A stretch of DNA of 64,000 nucleotides from Candidatus Binatus soli (GTDB lineage Bacteria; Desulfobacterota; Binatia; Binatales; Binataceae). Below, one piece after another: positions 1 through 9,108 of the stretch (positions are counted from its first letter, which is position 1; each line of letters starts with the position of its first letter). The stretch lies in the NCBI GenBank assembly GCA_002479255.1, contig DLMJ01000013.1, forward strand, positions 169,242 to 233,241. Direction: 5' to 3'. The notes below the pieces were generated by a model. It saw only the letters and a program-made list of their open reading frames with translations, had not been told where the DNA came from and made no database searches. Made by a program: the position numbers and the translations under genes.

Positions 1-2
1 GG

Positions 3-506
3 CTTAATCCGTTCGGACGCGTGCCGGTGCTCGTCGATGACGATACGACGGTTTACGATTCGACTATCATCAACGAGTATCTCGAGGACGAGTATCCCGA
101 GCCCCCGGTGCTGCCGCCGATCGGTTCCAGCGCGATGCGTTCGCGGGCGCGGTTGTTCGAAGATTTCGCCGACAGTTCGTTCACGCCGACGATCGGCCAG
201 CTAATCGCCGAAGTCTCCAAGCCCGAGGGCGAACGCGATCAGAATCGCGTTCAGCGGCTCCATCAGTCGGTCGAGCGCGTGCTCGACTACCTCAACCATG
301 AACTGCAAGGCAACAGTTTTCTCGCCGGCGAGTTCTCGGTCGCCGACATCGGATTTGCGCCGCGGATGCTGGTGCTGAACGAAATCGGAATCGACGTGCT
401 CGGCAACAACCGCGGCAACATCGATGCGTGGATCAAGCGCATGATGGAGCGGCCGAGTATCCGCAATCTGCAGGGCGTTGCCGCGGTGCCGGTGGCGGGC
501 GGCTGA
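3..506 (+). CDS. Glutathione S-transferase family protein, 5' end cut by the window edge
   Basis: The gene is already open at the left edge (reading frame begins at base 3) and stops at 504-506, leaving 167 codons. The visible part opens with LNPFGRVPVLVDDD, the end of the thioredoxin-like N-terminal domain with the cis-proline (VP) that binds glutathione. An all-helical C-terminal domain follows, with the GST-typical stretch LAGEFSVADIGFAPRM near residue 110. GSTs of this size conjugate or reduce small electrophiles in the cytoplasm. About 45 N-terminal residues, including the catalytic Ser/Tyr/Cys region, are missing, so the class cannot be assigned. Confidence 0.85.
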   Translation, partial: LNPFGRVPVLVDDDTTVYDSTIINEYLEDEYPEPPVLPPIGSSAMRSRARLFEDFADSSFTPTIGQLIAEVSKPEGERDQNRVQRLHQSVERVLDYLNHELQGNSFLAGEFSVADIGFAPRMLVLNEIGIDVLGNNRGNIDAWIKRMMERPSIRNLQGVAAVPVAGG

Positions 507-695
507 TCGATTTACGCGATGGATGGGCGCGCAAGCGCGGGCCGCAAGGTCGGCGCGGCGTAGCTCGGGCTACCATCCCCGACACATGCGGCTGAAAGCG
601 CGCGCGCCATCCGGATTTTCCGGACGGTGCGCGACGCAATAATGAGGAAACGGATCTAGTGACGGACTAGGTAAATTATATGATCCGCATCGCAG

Positions 696-995
696 TTAAT
701 AGCGGGAGTCCGCTCCCATTTCGTCCTCTTCGCTATGCGTCGGCCCAACCCCGGTGGGGCGGAACAGTAGCTTGGCAGCGAAGAGCTTTTCGCCCATGCG
801 TCCCAGCGACTTGAGTGAGCCGCCATGCCGCTTGCAGTGCGGACATGCCATCGAACCGCTGAGAAGGCTGGCGTTTTGAGGCGTTATTCTGAGGTCGAAT
901 CTAAAACCGCAGCCGGGATTCTGACAAATCGTGCGGTAAACGATTCCCTGGCTACCGGTTGTTCTCGATTCATTTCGGCTAACTGCTGTTTGCAT
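696..995 (-). CDS. Small zinc-ribbon protein, unknown function
   Basis: This 99-residue protein starts at the ATG at 993-995. The start is chosen because a perfect AGGAGG (minus strand, 1005-1010) sits 9 bases upstream; the frame could open further upstream but lacks such a site. The core has a Cys pattern CQNPGCGF then CPHCKRHGG about 30 residues later, which reads as a four-Cys zinc ribbon. A basic stretch and an acidic tail follow. I do not recognise the family. It is transcribed away from glgC and shares a roughly 380-base upstream region with it. Confidence 0.6.
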   Translation of the reverse strand: MQTAVSRNESRTTGSQGIVYRTICQNPGCGFRFDLRITPQNASLLSGSMACPHCKRHGGSLKSLGRMGEKLFAAKLLFRPTGVGPTHSEEDEMGADSRY

Positions 996-1378
996 TTTCT
1001 GTATCCTCCTCTCATCGCGCTCCATCGCGAGAGGCTCGCACATCCGACTACCATAATCGGTGTAGCAGTTTAGACGTAATACCCTCACGGAAGTTTCAAG
1101 CAAATGGCGTGCCTTTCGGCACAATTAGCGGCAAGATGTAAAATCGAGTAAAATCAAGCCAAATTTACCGCGCCGAAACTTCTTTTGTGTGACTCACTCG
1201 TGCCACTATCCAAAGATTCCTGCGGTATTTGCTACAACTCAGAGATTTCACGGATGAAAAAAGCTGCACCTCAGCGCCGGACGGATGGGTTTCCGATGTT
1301 GCCCCGAGCAACCTGTATTTGGCGCGCTTATTTTGCCCAGGCGAGCCGCGCAACGACGATTCGAGTTCTTTTGCTCAA
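996..1378. other. Divergent intergenic region upstream of glgC
   Basis: About 380 bases separate the zinc-ribbon gene (minus) from glgC (plus). The region is AT-richer than its surroundings (for example 1130-1170) and should hold both promoters, but I cannot pick a convincing -35/-10 pair. An in-frame extension of glgC reaches 1229 but encodes low-quality sequence, so I treat 1229-1378 as leader. No riboswitch or repeat was recognised. Confidence 0.4.
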
Positions 1379-2614
1379 ATGAGAACGCTGGCGTTAGTGA
1401 TGGCAGGAGGGCAGGGCACGCGGCTCCATCCGCTGACCCGGGATCGCGCCAAACCTGCGGTCCCGTTCGGCGGCAAATACCGCATTATCGACTTCGTCCT
1501 CTCCAACCTCGTCAATTCAGGCATCTACGCGATCTATGTGCTGGTGCAATGGCGCTCCCAATCGCTGATCGAGCATCTCAAGGACGGATGGCAGTTCGGC
1601 GGGATGCTGCCCGATCACTTTGTCATCCCGGTTCCGGCCCAGATGCGGATGGGCGAGACGTGGTACCAGGGGACGGCAGATGCGATTTTTCAAAACCTCA
1701 ATCTTCTCGACGACACCAAGCCGGACCTGGTCGCGGTCTTTGGCGCGGACCACATCTACCGGATGGACATCCAGCAGATGATCGAGTTTCACATGGATCG
1801 CAAGGCGGCTGTCACGGTCGCGACTCTGCCGGTGGCCGTGGACGAGGCGAATCAGTTCGGGATCGTCCAGGTCGATTCGGGCCTGCGCGTTTCAAGCTTC
1901 GTGGAAAAGCCCGACAATCCGGCCCAGATGCCCGGTGCGCCGGGACGCTCGCTGGCCTCGATGGGCAACTACCTGTTCAATCCCGAAGTGCTGCGCGAGG
2001 CGCTGATCGAGGATTCGATCACGGAAAACAGCAATCACGATTTCGGCCGCGACCTTATCCCGGCGTTGATCAATCGGGTGCCGGTTTACGCGTACAATTT
2101 CATGACCAATCGCATCCGCGGCGACTCCGAGCTCAATCTCAGCTACTGGCGGGACGTGGGAACCCTCGACGCGTACTTCGAGGCCAACATGGACTTGCGC
2201 GACGCGCGCCCGCATCTGAACATGTACAATCCGTACTGGCCGCTGCGTACCGCATACTTCGATCAGCCGCCGGCAAAATTCGTCTTCGACGAGAACGGGC
2301 GGCGCGGGCTGGCGCTTCATTCGGTGATCTCGGAGGGATGTATCGTGTCGGGCGGCGCGGTTCGCAATTCCGTGCTCGGGCGCTCGGTATTCGTCCATTC
2401 GTACAGCCTGGTCGAGGACTCGGTCATCATGGACTACGTGGAAATCGGGCGGCACGCGAAAATTCGCCGCGCCATCATCGACAAGAATGTCTATGTTCCC
2501 GAGGGCGAAGAGATAGGATACGACCTCGAGCGCGATCGGCAGCGATTCTTCGTCACTGATTCGGGCCTGGTCGTGATTCCCAAAGGCCCCAAGCGCGAAC
2601 GATCGGTGTTGTAG
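1379..2614 (+). CDS. glgC: Glucose-1-phosphate adenylyltransferase (ADP-glucose pyrophosphorylase)
   Basis: The product makes ADP-glucose from ATP and glucose-1-phosphate, the committed step of bacterial glycogen synthesis. At 411 residues it has the normal length. The ATG at 1379 places the nucleotide-binding loop MAGGQGTRLHPLTRDRAKPA at residues 8-27, as in the family. Also visible are GADHIYRMD (metal and sugar-phosphate site), FVEKP (glucose-1-phosphate Lys loop) and a C-terminal left-handed beta-helix with hexapeptide-like repeats near the end. No other glg genes are present. The acyltransferase gene starts 15 bases downstream, so co-transcription is likely. Confidence 0.95.
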   Translation: MRTLALVMAGGQGTRLHPLTRDRAKPAVPFGGKYRIIDFVLSNLVNSGIYAIYVLVQWRSQSLIEHLKDGWQFGGMLPDHFVIPVPAQMRMGETWYQGTADAIFQNLNLLDDTKPDLVAVFGADHIYRMDIQQMIEFHMDRKAAVTVATLPVAVDEANQFGIVQVDSGLRVSSFVEKPDNPAQMPGAPGRSLASMGNYLFNPEVLREALIEDSITENSNHDFGRDLIPALINRVPVYAYNFMTNRIRGDSELNLSYWRDVGTLDAYFEANMDLRDARPHLNMYNPYWPLRTAYFDQPPAKFVFDENGRRGLALHSVISEGCIVSGGAVRNSVLGRSVFVHSYSLVEDSVIMDYVEIGRHAKIRRAIIDKNVYVPEGEEIGYDLERDRQRFFVTDSGLVVIPKGPKRERSVL

Positions 2615-2629
2615 AGAGCGCCGCCCACG

Positions 2630-3715
2630 ATGGTATCCGCGCCTTCATCAGCAAGTCCCGAGCTCGATCGCCGCGAATCGCTAGATTCGGTGGGCGATGT
2701 GTTAAAGCGCGGCGCTCCTCCGGCCGACTCGGCTGACGGCGCGACGAAGCCGGACTTTCCGCTCGCTCGTGGCATCCCGAAGAGCACGCGCATCCGGCTG
2801 GGCCTCAAGGATCGGCTGATCTTCTGGCTGATGGTCGCTGCGCTACACGCGCTCAGCTTCCTCCCCGACTTCATTCTCTACAAATTGGGAGAGGCAGGCG
2901 GTCTGATGTTCCATCGCTTCGACCGCCGTCACGTGCGAATCGGAATCCGCAATCTCGAGATCGCGTTCCCCGAACTCAGCGACCCGGAGCGACGGCGCAT
3001 CCTGCGCGCATCGTATGTCAACCTTGGCCGGACCGGCGCCGAGTACGTTCGGCTGGGCGGATTCTTCTACCGGCGCCTGGCGCGCCGCGTCACTTACAAT
3101 CGGCTCGACATCTGGAACAATCTGACGCCGAGGTACCCCGGCAAGGGCGCGCTCATCCTGACTGCGCACTTCGGAGGTTTCGAGCTGCTGCCCGCGGGAC
3201 ACGCGCTGCACGGGTTCCAGATCAGCCTGGTTCATCACACGCAGCGCTTCCTGGCCGGCGACGCCCTGGTGACATTCATCCGCGAGCGGGTGGGAGTGCA
3301 GATCATTCGCAAGCATACCGCGGCGCGCGAGATGCTGCGCGGGCTCAAGCGCGGCGACATAATCGGCATCCCGCTCGATCAGAACGCCAAGCGCTCCGAG
3401 GCCATCTGGGTGCCGTTTTTCAACGAGCTGGCCGCCACCCCGAGTGGCTTCGATCGCCTCGCAATGATGGCGGGTGTGCCCGTGGTGCCCGTGTTTATCG
3501 TGCGTCAGCCCGACGGCCGCAGTCACGTGATTGAAATCTTCGAGGAGATCCCGCAGCACCGGACCGGCGACCGGAAGGCCGACGCCCTGGTGAACACCGC
3601 GCGCTATCAAAAGGCGATCGAAGAGATGGTCAGAAAGTATCCCGAGCAATGGTTGTGGACGCATCGCCGCTACCGCACCCGCCCGGTGAGCGGCACCCCG
3701 TCACTGTACGCCTAG
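2630..3715 (+). CDS. LpxL/HtrB-family lysophospholipid or lipid A acyltransferase
   Basis: This 361-residue enzyme belongs to the LpxL/HtrB/WaaM acyltransferase family, which transfers acyl chains to lipid A precursors or related glycolipids at the inner membrane. The catalytic H-X4-E box is visible as HFGGFE near residue 180. A hydrophobic anchor lies near residues 65-90 (LIFWLMVAALHALSFLP). The 50-60 residue N-terminal leader is polar and longer than usual; an internal start is possible but none has a clear ribosome-binding site. It lies 15 bases after glgC. The substrate cannot be told from sequence, and mycobacterial-type PIM acyltransferases share the fold. Confidence 0.85.
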   Translation: MVSAPSSASPELDRRESLDSVGDVLKRGAPPADSADGATKPDFPLARGIPKSTRIRLGLKDRLIFWLMVAALHALSFLPDFILYKLGEAGGLMFHRFDRRHVRIGIRNLEIAFPELSDPERRRILRASYVNLGRTGAEYVRLGGFFYRRLARRVTYNRLDIWNNLTPRYPGKGALILTAHFGGFELLPAGHALHGFQISLVHHTQRFLAGDALVTFIRERVGVQIIRKHTAAREMLRGLKRGDIIGIPLDQNAKRSEAIWVPFFNELAATPSGFDRLAMMAGVPVVPVFIVRQPDGRSHVIEIFEEIPQHRTGDRKADALVNTARYQKAIEEMVRKYPEQWLWTHRRYRTRPVSGTPSLYA

Positions 3716-3718
3716 TAG

Positions 3719-4594
3719 TCAGGCGGCGGTTCTAGGGGCGCCTGCGATCGGACGGAGCATCGCCAGAATAACAATTGCGATTGTCCAGGCGGCGGCGCCG
3801 CCGATTAGCGGAATCGCTCCGCCGCCTGCGATCCACCACGGAAGAGCGCCGCGGCCGAGGATTATTTTCGGCCACATCTTTGCTCCCAGCACGAAGCCGC
3901 TGTGCAGTCCGATCGAGAAATACACACTGCCCGTGAGGATATACGCTTCGCCGAGAACGATCCCGAGAAGGAATAGCCCGATCAGCGTGGGAATCGCAGT
4001 CGCGGGATCGGTGAATTGGTCGATGCTATGCGCGAGCGTGATCAATCCTGCCGCGGGTTCGTAGCCGGTGACATAGAAGCGCGCCGGAGAGCGCACGAGA
4101 TGCGCGACGGCGTAGATGGCGGCGCTTAAAATCAGCGCGCCCCGGTTGCCGACGTCGCCTTTCATGCCGCCGAGAATAAACGCCCGGAAGAATCCTTCCT
4201 CGATAATCGCGATCGCGATCGCCGAGAGAAAATATTTCGGAATCAGCGCTGCGGTCGCTCCGCGATCGCCGCTGCCGTTGCCGCTGACCGCCAGCGCGAG
4301 CGCGAATAGAATCGCAATCGCGCAGATCGCCACTACGAGACCGCGAATCGCGCGGACGATGCTCGGCGCCGCGGGATGCCTGAAGCCGCGGCTCAGCAGC
4401 GATGCGAGATTCAAGTCGCGCGCGGCCCAAATCATCGCGATCAGCAGCGTCGCCATCACGGTACGATCGAAAATTCGAGGAAACGGAAAGCGCCATCCCG
4501 CAGCCGATAATCCGACCGCCGCGAGCGGTGCGAAAACGATCGCGCCGGCGATTCCCGCGACCAGCACCAGCGCGAATCTCGCCGTGAATGACAT
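3719..4594 (-). CDS. CPBP-family intramembrane metalloprotease
   Basis: This 291-residue polytopic membrane protein has the CPBP (CAAX-prenyl-protease/bacteriocin-processing) signature EEGFFRAF, an EExxxR motif near residue 130, followed by a second-motif His in AHLVRSP and a third near GLHSGFVLG. These residues hold the catalytic metal in the membrane. I chose the ATG at 4592-4594 (MSFTARFALVL), which begins directly with a membrane segment; a longer frame exists but overlaps the upstream SDR gene. Substrates are unknown for most such proteins. It lies 26 bases downstream of the SDR gene on the same strand, probably co-transcribed. Confidence 0.8.
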   Translation of the reverse strand: MSFTARFALVLVAGIAGAIVFAPLAAVGLSAAGWRFPFPRIFDRTVMATLLIAMIWAARDLNLASLLSRGFRHPAAPSIVRAIRGLVVAICAIAILFALALAVSGNGSGDRGATAALIPKYFLSAIAIAIIEEGFFRAFILGGMKGDVGNRGALILSAAIYAVAHLVRSPARFYVTGYEPAAGLITLAHSIDQFTDPATAIPTLIGLFLLGIVLGEAYILTGSVYFSIGLHSGFVLGAKMWPKIILGRGALPWWIAGGGAIPLIGGAAAWTIAIVILAMLRPIAGAPRTAA

Positions 4595-4620
4595 CGCCGC
4601 GCGCGCGTGAACGCCGGAAT

Positions 4621-5373
4621 TCAGCGGGGACGCTCCGGATCGAGTTGCGGTTCGAGCATCACTTCCACCGGGCATGCGCCCGCGGGAGAGTTCACGATCT
4701 GCATCACGGCCTGGGCGACATCGGCGGTCGAAAGCATCGCCGCGCGATCGAGCCGCTTGTTATTCGGAATCAGCGCGGTATCGACAAGTCCCGCAACGAT
4801 CACCGCGAGCTTGAGTCCGCTTTGGCGCAGCTCGCTGAATGCCGCGCGCGTGAACGCGATGAGCGCGGCCTTGGTCGCGGCATAGACGGCCTCGCCGGCG
4901 GGAGCCTTGATGGCGGCCGAGGATGCGACGTTGACGATCGTACCGGCGCCTCGCGCGGCCATCGCCGCCGCGGCCATCCGCGTAAGCGCGATCGGCGCGC
5001 GCAGATTAACGGCGATCATCCGGTCCAAATCGACCGGACGCATCTTGAGCAACGGCGTTCGCGGCGGAGCCCAGCCGGCGTTGTTGACCAGCACGTCGAT
5101 ACGCCCGTAGCAATCGAGCGCGGCTGCCATCAACTGGTCGGGCGCTTCCTCGCCGGCCAGATCAACCAGAACAATCAACGCGCGCCCCGGCGGCAGCCCG
5201 GTCTGCGAGCGGGTTTCTTCGAGTTCATCGCGCGAGCGAGCGGCGAGGCATAGCGAGTAGCCCGCGCGCGCGAGTTCGAGCGCAACCGCGCGTCCGATGC
5301 CGCGGCCGGCGCCGGTAACAATCGCGACGCGCGCTTCGGCGCCGCCACGGGGCGATGTCCCGGCGGCGGTCAT
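4621..5373 (-). CDS. Short-chain dehydrogenase/reductase
   Basis: This is a 250-residue classical SDR. The Rossmann nucleotide site TGAGRGIG is at residues 20-27, NNAG at 97-100, and the catalytic Ser (151/152), Tyr164 and Lys168 (YAATK) are all present, so it should be an active NAD(P)-dependent oxidoreductase. The start is the ATG at 5371-5373; the frame remains open upstream but that stretch is not SDR-like. It is divergent from the phosphomannomutase gene, with about 100 bases between them. The substrate is not deducible. Confidence 0.9.
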   Translation of the reverse strand: MTAAGTSPRGGAEARVAIVTGAGRGIGRAVALELARAGYSLCLAARSRDELEETRSQTGLPPGRALIVLVDLAGEEAPDQLMAAALDCYGRIDVLVNNAGWAPPRTPLLKMRPVDLDRMIAVNLRAPIALTRMAAAAMAARGAGTIVNVASSAAIKAPAGEAVYAATKAALIAFTRAAFSELRQSGLKLAVIVAGLVDTALIPNNKRLDRAAMLSTADVAQAVMQIVNSPAGACPVEVMLEPQLDPERPR

Positions 5374-5476
5374 TGGGATACAGCTTGCACTGACGCAGTC
5401 GCTCGCACAGACTGACGATAATATCCGGGCGGATGGGGAAGCGACACCGCATCCGGGCTGGGAAAAGCAGGCGCAG

Positions 5477-6832
5477 ATGAATAGCCAGGTTTTCCGCGAG
5501 TACGACATCCGCGGCATCGTCGCAAACGATTTCGACGACGACTTCGTGGTCGATCTTGGGCGCGGCTACGCCACCTTGTTGCATCGCGCGGGGAAAAAAA
5601 CGATCACGCTCGGCCGCGATTGCCGCCTGTCGTCGGAGCGGTTGCGCGATCGGCTGGTCGAGGGTCTGCTTTCCGGTTGCATCAACGTGGTTGACGTCGG
5701 CGTGGTGCCGACGCCGCTGCTTTATTTTTCGGTGCTGAGCTGGAAGATGGACGGCGGCGCGATGATTACCGGCAGTCACAACGCCGCCGAGTACAACGGC
5801 TTCAAGCTGGGCGTGGGTTCGACGACGATTTATGGCGCGGAGATTCAGCGGCTGCGCGAAATAATCGAGCGGCACGATTTTGTGACGACCGGCGCCAAAG
5901 GCTTGCTCTCCGAGCGCCCGGTGATTCCCGACTACAACGATTTCATCCTGTCGCAGTTCAAACTAACGCCGGGACTCAAGGTGGTCGTGGACGCGGGCAA
6001 CGGATGCGGCGGCGCGGTCGCGGCTCCGCTGATGAAGCGGCTCGGACTCGAGACTTTTGAACTCTACACCGAGATGGACGGGCGCTTCCCCAACCATCAT
6101 CCCGACCCTACCGTCGAGGAGAACATGCGCGATCTGATCGCGGCGGTGAAAAAGCATCGCGCTGCGATCGGCATCGCCTATGACGGCGACGCCGACCGCC
6201 TCGGTGCGGTGGACGAGAACGGAAAGATCGTATGGGGCGACGAGCTGATGGTCGCATTCTCGCGGGCGGTTCTGCGCGAGCGTCCCGGCGCGACGATTAT
6301 CGGCGACGTGAAATGCTCCACGCGGATGTACGACGATATCGCGCGCCACGGCGGCAGGCCGATCATGTGGAAGACCGGCCATTCGCTCATCAAGAGCAAG
6401 TTGAAAGAGGAGCACGCGGCGCTGGCGGGCGAGATGAGCGGGCACATGTTTTTCGCCGACCGCTACTTCGGCTTCGATGACGCGATCTACGCCTCGTTCC
6501 GCATTCTTGAAATCATCAGCCGCGAGGGACGCGGCCTCGGCGCGATTCTCGCCGATCTTCCCGCCAGCCATGTCACGCCGGAGATTCGCATTGAATGCCC
6601 CGACGATCGCAAGTTCGACGTGGTGCGGCGGGCGGCCGATTTTTTCCGCAAGCACTATGAAGTCATCGACATCGACGGCGTGCGCGTGAATTTTGCCGAC
6701 GGATGGGGCCTGGTGCGCGCGTCGAATACCCAGCCCGCCCTGGTGACGCGCTTCGAAGCTACCAGCGAAAAGCGATTGGCCGAAATTCGCGCCCTGTTCG
6801 ACGGCAAACTCCGCGAAGTCGGCGCCATCTGA
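5477..6832 (+). CDS. manB: Phosphomannomutase/phosphoglucomutase (alpha-D-phosphohexomutase)
   Basis: The product interconverts hexose-6- and hexose-1-phosphates through a phosphoserine intermediate. The 451-residue protein starts MNSQVFREYDIRGIV, the standard first strand of this family. The active-site serine loop TGSHNAAEYNGFK lies near residue 98, the Mg-binding loop DGDADRLG near 236, and the sugar-specificity loop GEMSGHMFF near 320. The next gene, a mannose-1-phosphate guanylyltransferase, starts 4 bases after the stop, so mannose-1-phosphate is the likely product and GDP-mannose the pathway end. Confidence 0.93.
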   Translation: MNSQVFREYDIRGIVANDFDDDFVVDLGRGYATLLHRAGKKTITLGRDCRLSSERLRDRLVEGLLSGCINVVDVGVVPTPLLYFSVLSWKMDGGAMITGSHNAAEYNGFKLGVGSTTIYGAEIQRLREIIERHDFVTTGAKGLLSERPVIPDYNDFILSQFKLTPGLKVVVDAGNGCGGAVAAPLMKRLGLETFELYTEMDGRFPNHHPDPTVEENMRDLIAAVKKHRAAIGIAYDGDADRLGAVDENGKIVWGDELMVAFSRAVLRERPGATIIGDVKCSTRMYDDIARHGGRPIMWKTGHSLIKSKLKEEHAALAGEMSGHMFFADRYFGFDDAIYASFRILEIISREGRGLGAILADLPASHVTPEIRIECPDDRKFDVVRRAADFFRKHYEVIDIDGVRVNFADGWGLVRASNTQPALVTRFEATSEKRLAEIRALFDGKLREVGAI

Positions 6833-6836
6833 CCCG

Positions 6837-7904
6837 ATGGCTCGAACTTCCACGCCGCAGCGCGCCTCAGTGCTGATTATCGCGGGCGGCCGCGGCACCC
6901 GCTTTTGGCCTGCAAGCCGCGAGGCAAGGCCCAAGCCGCTTTTTTCGATCGACGGCAAGACCAGCCTGCTTGCGGATACGATCGCGCGTCATGTGCCGCT
7001 CATCCCGCGCGAGCGAATTTTCGTGCTGGCTGCGGCGGCGCATCAGGCGCCGTTTCGGCGTGCGATCCGCGGGCTGATCCCCCCGCATAACTTGATCGTT
7101 GAACCCGACGCGCGCGGCACCGCAGTGGCAATCGCCTACGGCGCCGCGATTATCAAGCGCCGGCTGGGCGACGGAATAATCGCCGCGGTCGCGGCCGATC
7201 ATTACATCAAGACCGCCGCCCAATATCGCCGCACGCTCGCCGATGCGATCGGTCTCGCCGCGGCGAACGAATCGATCGTCGCTATAGGGATTACTCCGAC
7301 CCGGCCCGAAACCGGCTACGGCTATCAGAAGATCGGTCCAAAGGTCGGCGCCGGATTCAAGATCGAAAAGTTCGTCGAGAAACCCGCGCTCGCAATTGCG
7401 CGCCGGATGGTGCGCAGTGGGCGTTACTTGTGGAATGCCTCGATGTTCGTGGCGTCGACGCGGACGCTGGCGCGGGAATTCGCCGAGCATTGCCCGGCGC
7501 TCGGCAAGGCGGCAGAGCGGCTTGCGCTGACGCCGCGAACAAAACTCTCGCGCGCCTACGGGAGGCTCCGGTTCGATTCGTTCGATCGCGTGATAATGGA
7601 GAAAAGCACCAACGTGCTCGCCGTGCGCGCGCGATTTTCATGGCATGACGTGGGATCGTGGGACGGGCTGTGGGATGCGGTCGCCGCGCCGGGCGGCAAC
7701 GTGCTGCGCGGCAACGCGATCGCACTCGATTCCGAGCGCGTGCTGGCGTACCCGGATTCGCGCCTGATGGTGCTGTTTGGCGTGCGTGATCTGATCGTCG
7801 TCGATACCGGAGATGCGATCCTGGTTGCGCACCGCGAGATGTCGCAACATGTCCGCCGCGTCACCGAGGAGCTCGAGCGCCGCGGCCTGCAGCGGTACCT
7901 CTAG
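6837..7904 (+). CDS. manC: Mannose-1-phosphate guanylyltransferase
   Basis: The product makes GDP-mannose from GTP and mannose-1-phosphate. The 355-residue protein has the N-terminal nucleotidyltransferase loop GGRGTRFWPASREARPKPL at residues 17-35, ADHYIK (metal site) near 120, a central FVEKP box, and WNASMF and WHDVGSWDGLW further on. It is the monofunctional short form without the C-terminal phosphomannose isomerase domain of fused ManC/AlgA proteins. It is translationally close to manB (4-base gap), so the two form a GDP-mannose operon feeding glycan or exopolysaccharide synthesis. Confidence 0.93.
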   Translation: MARTSTPQRASVLIIAGGRGTRFWPASREARPKPLFSIDGKTSLLADTIARHVPLIPRERIFVLAAAAHQAPFRRAIRGLIPPHNLIVEPDARGTAVAIAYGAAIIKRRLGDGIIAAVAADHYIKTAAQYRRTLADAIGLAAANESIVAIGITPTRPETGYGYQKIGPKVGAGFKIEKFVEKPALAIARRMVRSGRYLWNASMFVASTRTLAREFAEHCPALGKAAERLALTPRTKLSRAYGRLRFDSFDRVIMEKSTNVLAVRARFSWHDVGSWDGLWDAVAAPGGNVLRGNAIALDSERVLAYPDSRLMVLFGVRDLIVVDTGDAILVAHREMSQHVRRVTEELERRGLQRYL

Positions 7905-8381
7905 TCAGTCCAGCGCGAGGGCGTCGCACTTGAGCGCGAGCTTGCGCAGTTCGCGTTCGCGATCGTCATCCTCAATAGCCACTTGAAGCAGCTTTCCCGC
8001 GACGGCTTCATCGACTGACTCCCACTCCATTGCATTGATGCGCAGCCCGGCCGCAAGCGCGCCGATTACCTCGAGGTCGCCGCTGAGGCGCGCCCAGTTG
8101 CTCGAGCCGTCATGCAGCGCGGCTTCCGGCAGCTTCGCCCATACGTTGTGATCGGCGAGAATCGAATGAATCACCTTGACGTGCAATTCTTCCTTTTCGG
8201 CAAGCGCCTCGACTCCGCTCCTGATATTCGAGAAGGTAAGCGCGGCGTGCCGCTTCAGGCGATCGACCAGCCCCTGATTGCGGCCGGCGAGCACGGCCAG
8301 TTCTTCGAGCAACTCCGCCCGCGCCGAAACCGGCGAAAACATTCTCTGAAAGAATCCCATAGCAGTAGCCATCTCTCCCAC
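7905..8381 (-). CDS. Hypothetical helical protein
   Basis: This 158-residue protein is predicted mostly alpha-helical, with no signal peptide, membrane segment or metal motif. It is Leu/Ala/Glu-rich with conserved-looking stretches such as NAMEWESVDEAVAG. I do not recognise the family. The start is uncertain: GTG at 8381, ATG at 8372 or ATG at 8360 are all possible, and GGGAGAG at about 8373-8379 would best serve the ATG at 8360. It is convergent with manC, and the two stop codons nearly touch. Confidence 0.55.
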   Translation of the reverse strand: MGEMATAMGFFQRMFSPVSARAELLEELAVLAGRNQGLVDRLKRHAALTFSNIRSGVEALAEKEELHVKVIHSILADHNVWAKLPEAALHDGSSNWARLSGDLEVIGALAAGLRINAMEWESVDEAVAGKLLQVAIEDDDRERELRKLALKCDALALD

Positions 8382-8485
8382 CCGATGCGCGTTGTTGTCA
8401 TGTAGATGCGCTCCGCGCGCCGGCGCATCGCGACAATACCTATCGGCGTAGAAGCGGCCCCTGTCAAGGGAAGCGGCGGACTCGG

Positions 8486-9028
8486 TTAAGAATCGAACAG
8501 GGCGCGCACCAGAGACGATTCGCGCTTGAAGAATCCCTGCGTGTGGTATGAATCCTCGAGGCGCAGCAGTGCGTAGTCCAGATAGTGCCCGACTTCATGC
8601 ATCAGCGTTCGCACGAACGTCTTCGGCTTGACCACGTCGTGGCGATGCGCCGTGCGCATCCAGAGCACGATGTACGGCGGCCGTCGCATCCGCGGATCGT
8701 ACGGATAGAACAGCCCGTGCAGCTCGCCGCGCTGATTGCGAGGGCGCACGCCGCGAACCTCGACGCTGACGGGCGCAGTCGCCAGCCCCCGGCATATCTC
8801 CGATGCCAACGCGCGCGCGGATGTGGTGCATGCCGCCGGGTTGCCGGTCTCGAGCACGCGCATCAGCGCGTCGAGCGAGTTGCGGGCGGCGTCGCTGGGG
8901 ACATAGTCGTAGCGCTCGACGGTGTCGCTCTTCAGGTAAGTGCGCTGCGCGCGCGAGGAGAGCCGGTAAAAAAACGCCGGCAGCCGCGTCTCGGAATTCG
9001 TGCGAAGTGTCAGGCCGGTAGCCACCAC
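8486..9028 (-). CDS. Putative zinc metalloprotease-like protein (HExGH motif)
   Basis: This 180-residue protein carries HEVGHYLDY near residue 141, the HExxH zincin-type signature with a following acidic residue, preceded by the strand PPYIVLWMRTAHR. The arrangement resembles small one-domain metallopeptidases or their inactive relatives. No signal peptide is evident, so it is probably cytoplasmic. Start GTG at 9026-9028 lies a few bases after a GGAGGGG run. The gene is divergent from the adenosine-specific kinase gene, with about 80 bases between them. Substrate and role are unknown. Confidence 0.6.
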   Translation of the reverse strand: MVATGLTLRTNSETRLPAFFYRLSSRAQRTYLKSDTVERYDYVPSDAARNSLDALMRVLETGNPAACTTSARALASEICRGLATAPVSVEVRGVRPRNQRGELHGLFYPYDPRMRRPPYIVLWMRTAHRHDVVKPKTFVRTLMHEVGHYLDYALLRLEDSYHTQGFFKRESSLVRALFDS

Positions 9029-9108
9029 CCCTCCATTGCCGGATACTCACTTCCGGCGCCGCATCCTCGGGATTATCATCACCGGATTAGCCACAAGGGG
9101 CAAGCACT

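Noticed and set aside
1229..1378. N-terminal extension of glgC
   Set aside because: The extra 50 codons are not family-like, and the ATG at 1379 gives the conserved start and normal length.
1285..2559. 424-codon frame overlapping glgC in another plus-strand frame
   Set aside because: Arg-rich low-complexity product; glgC explains the region.
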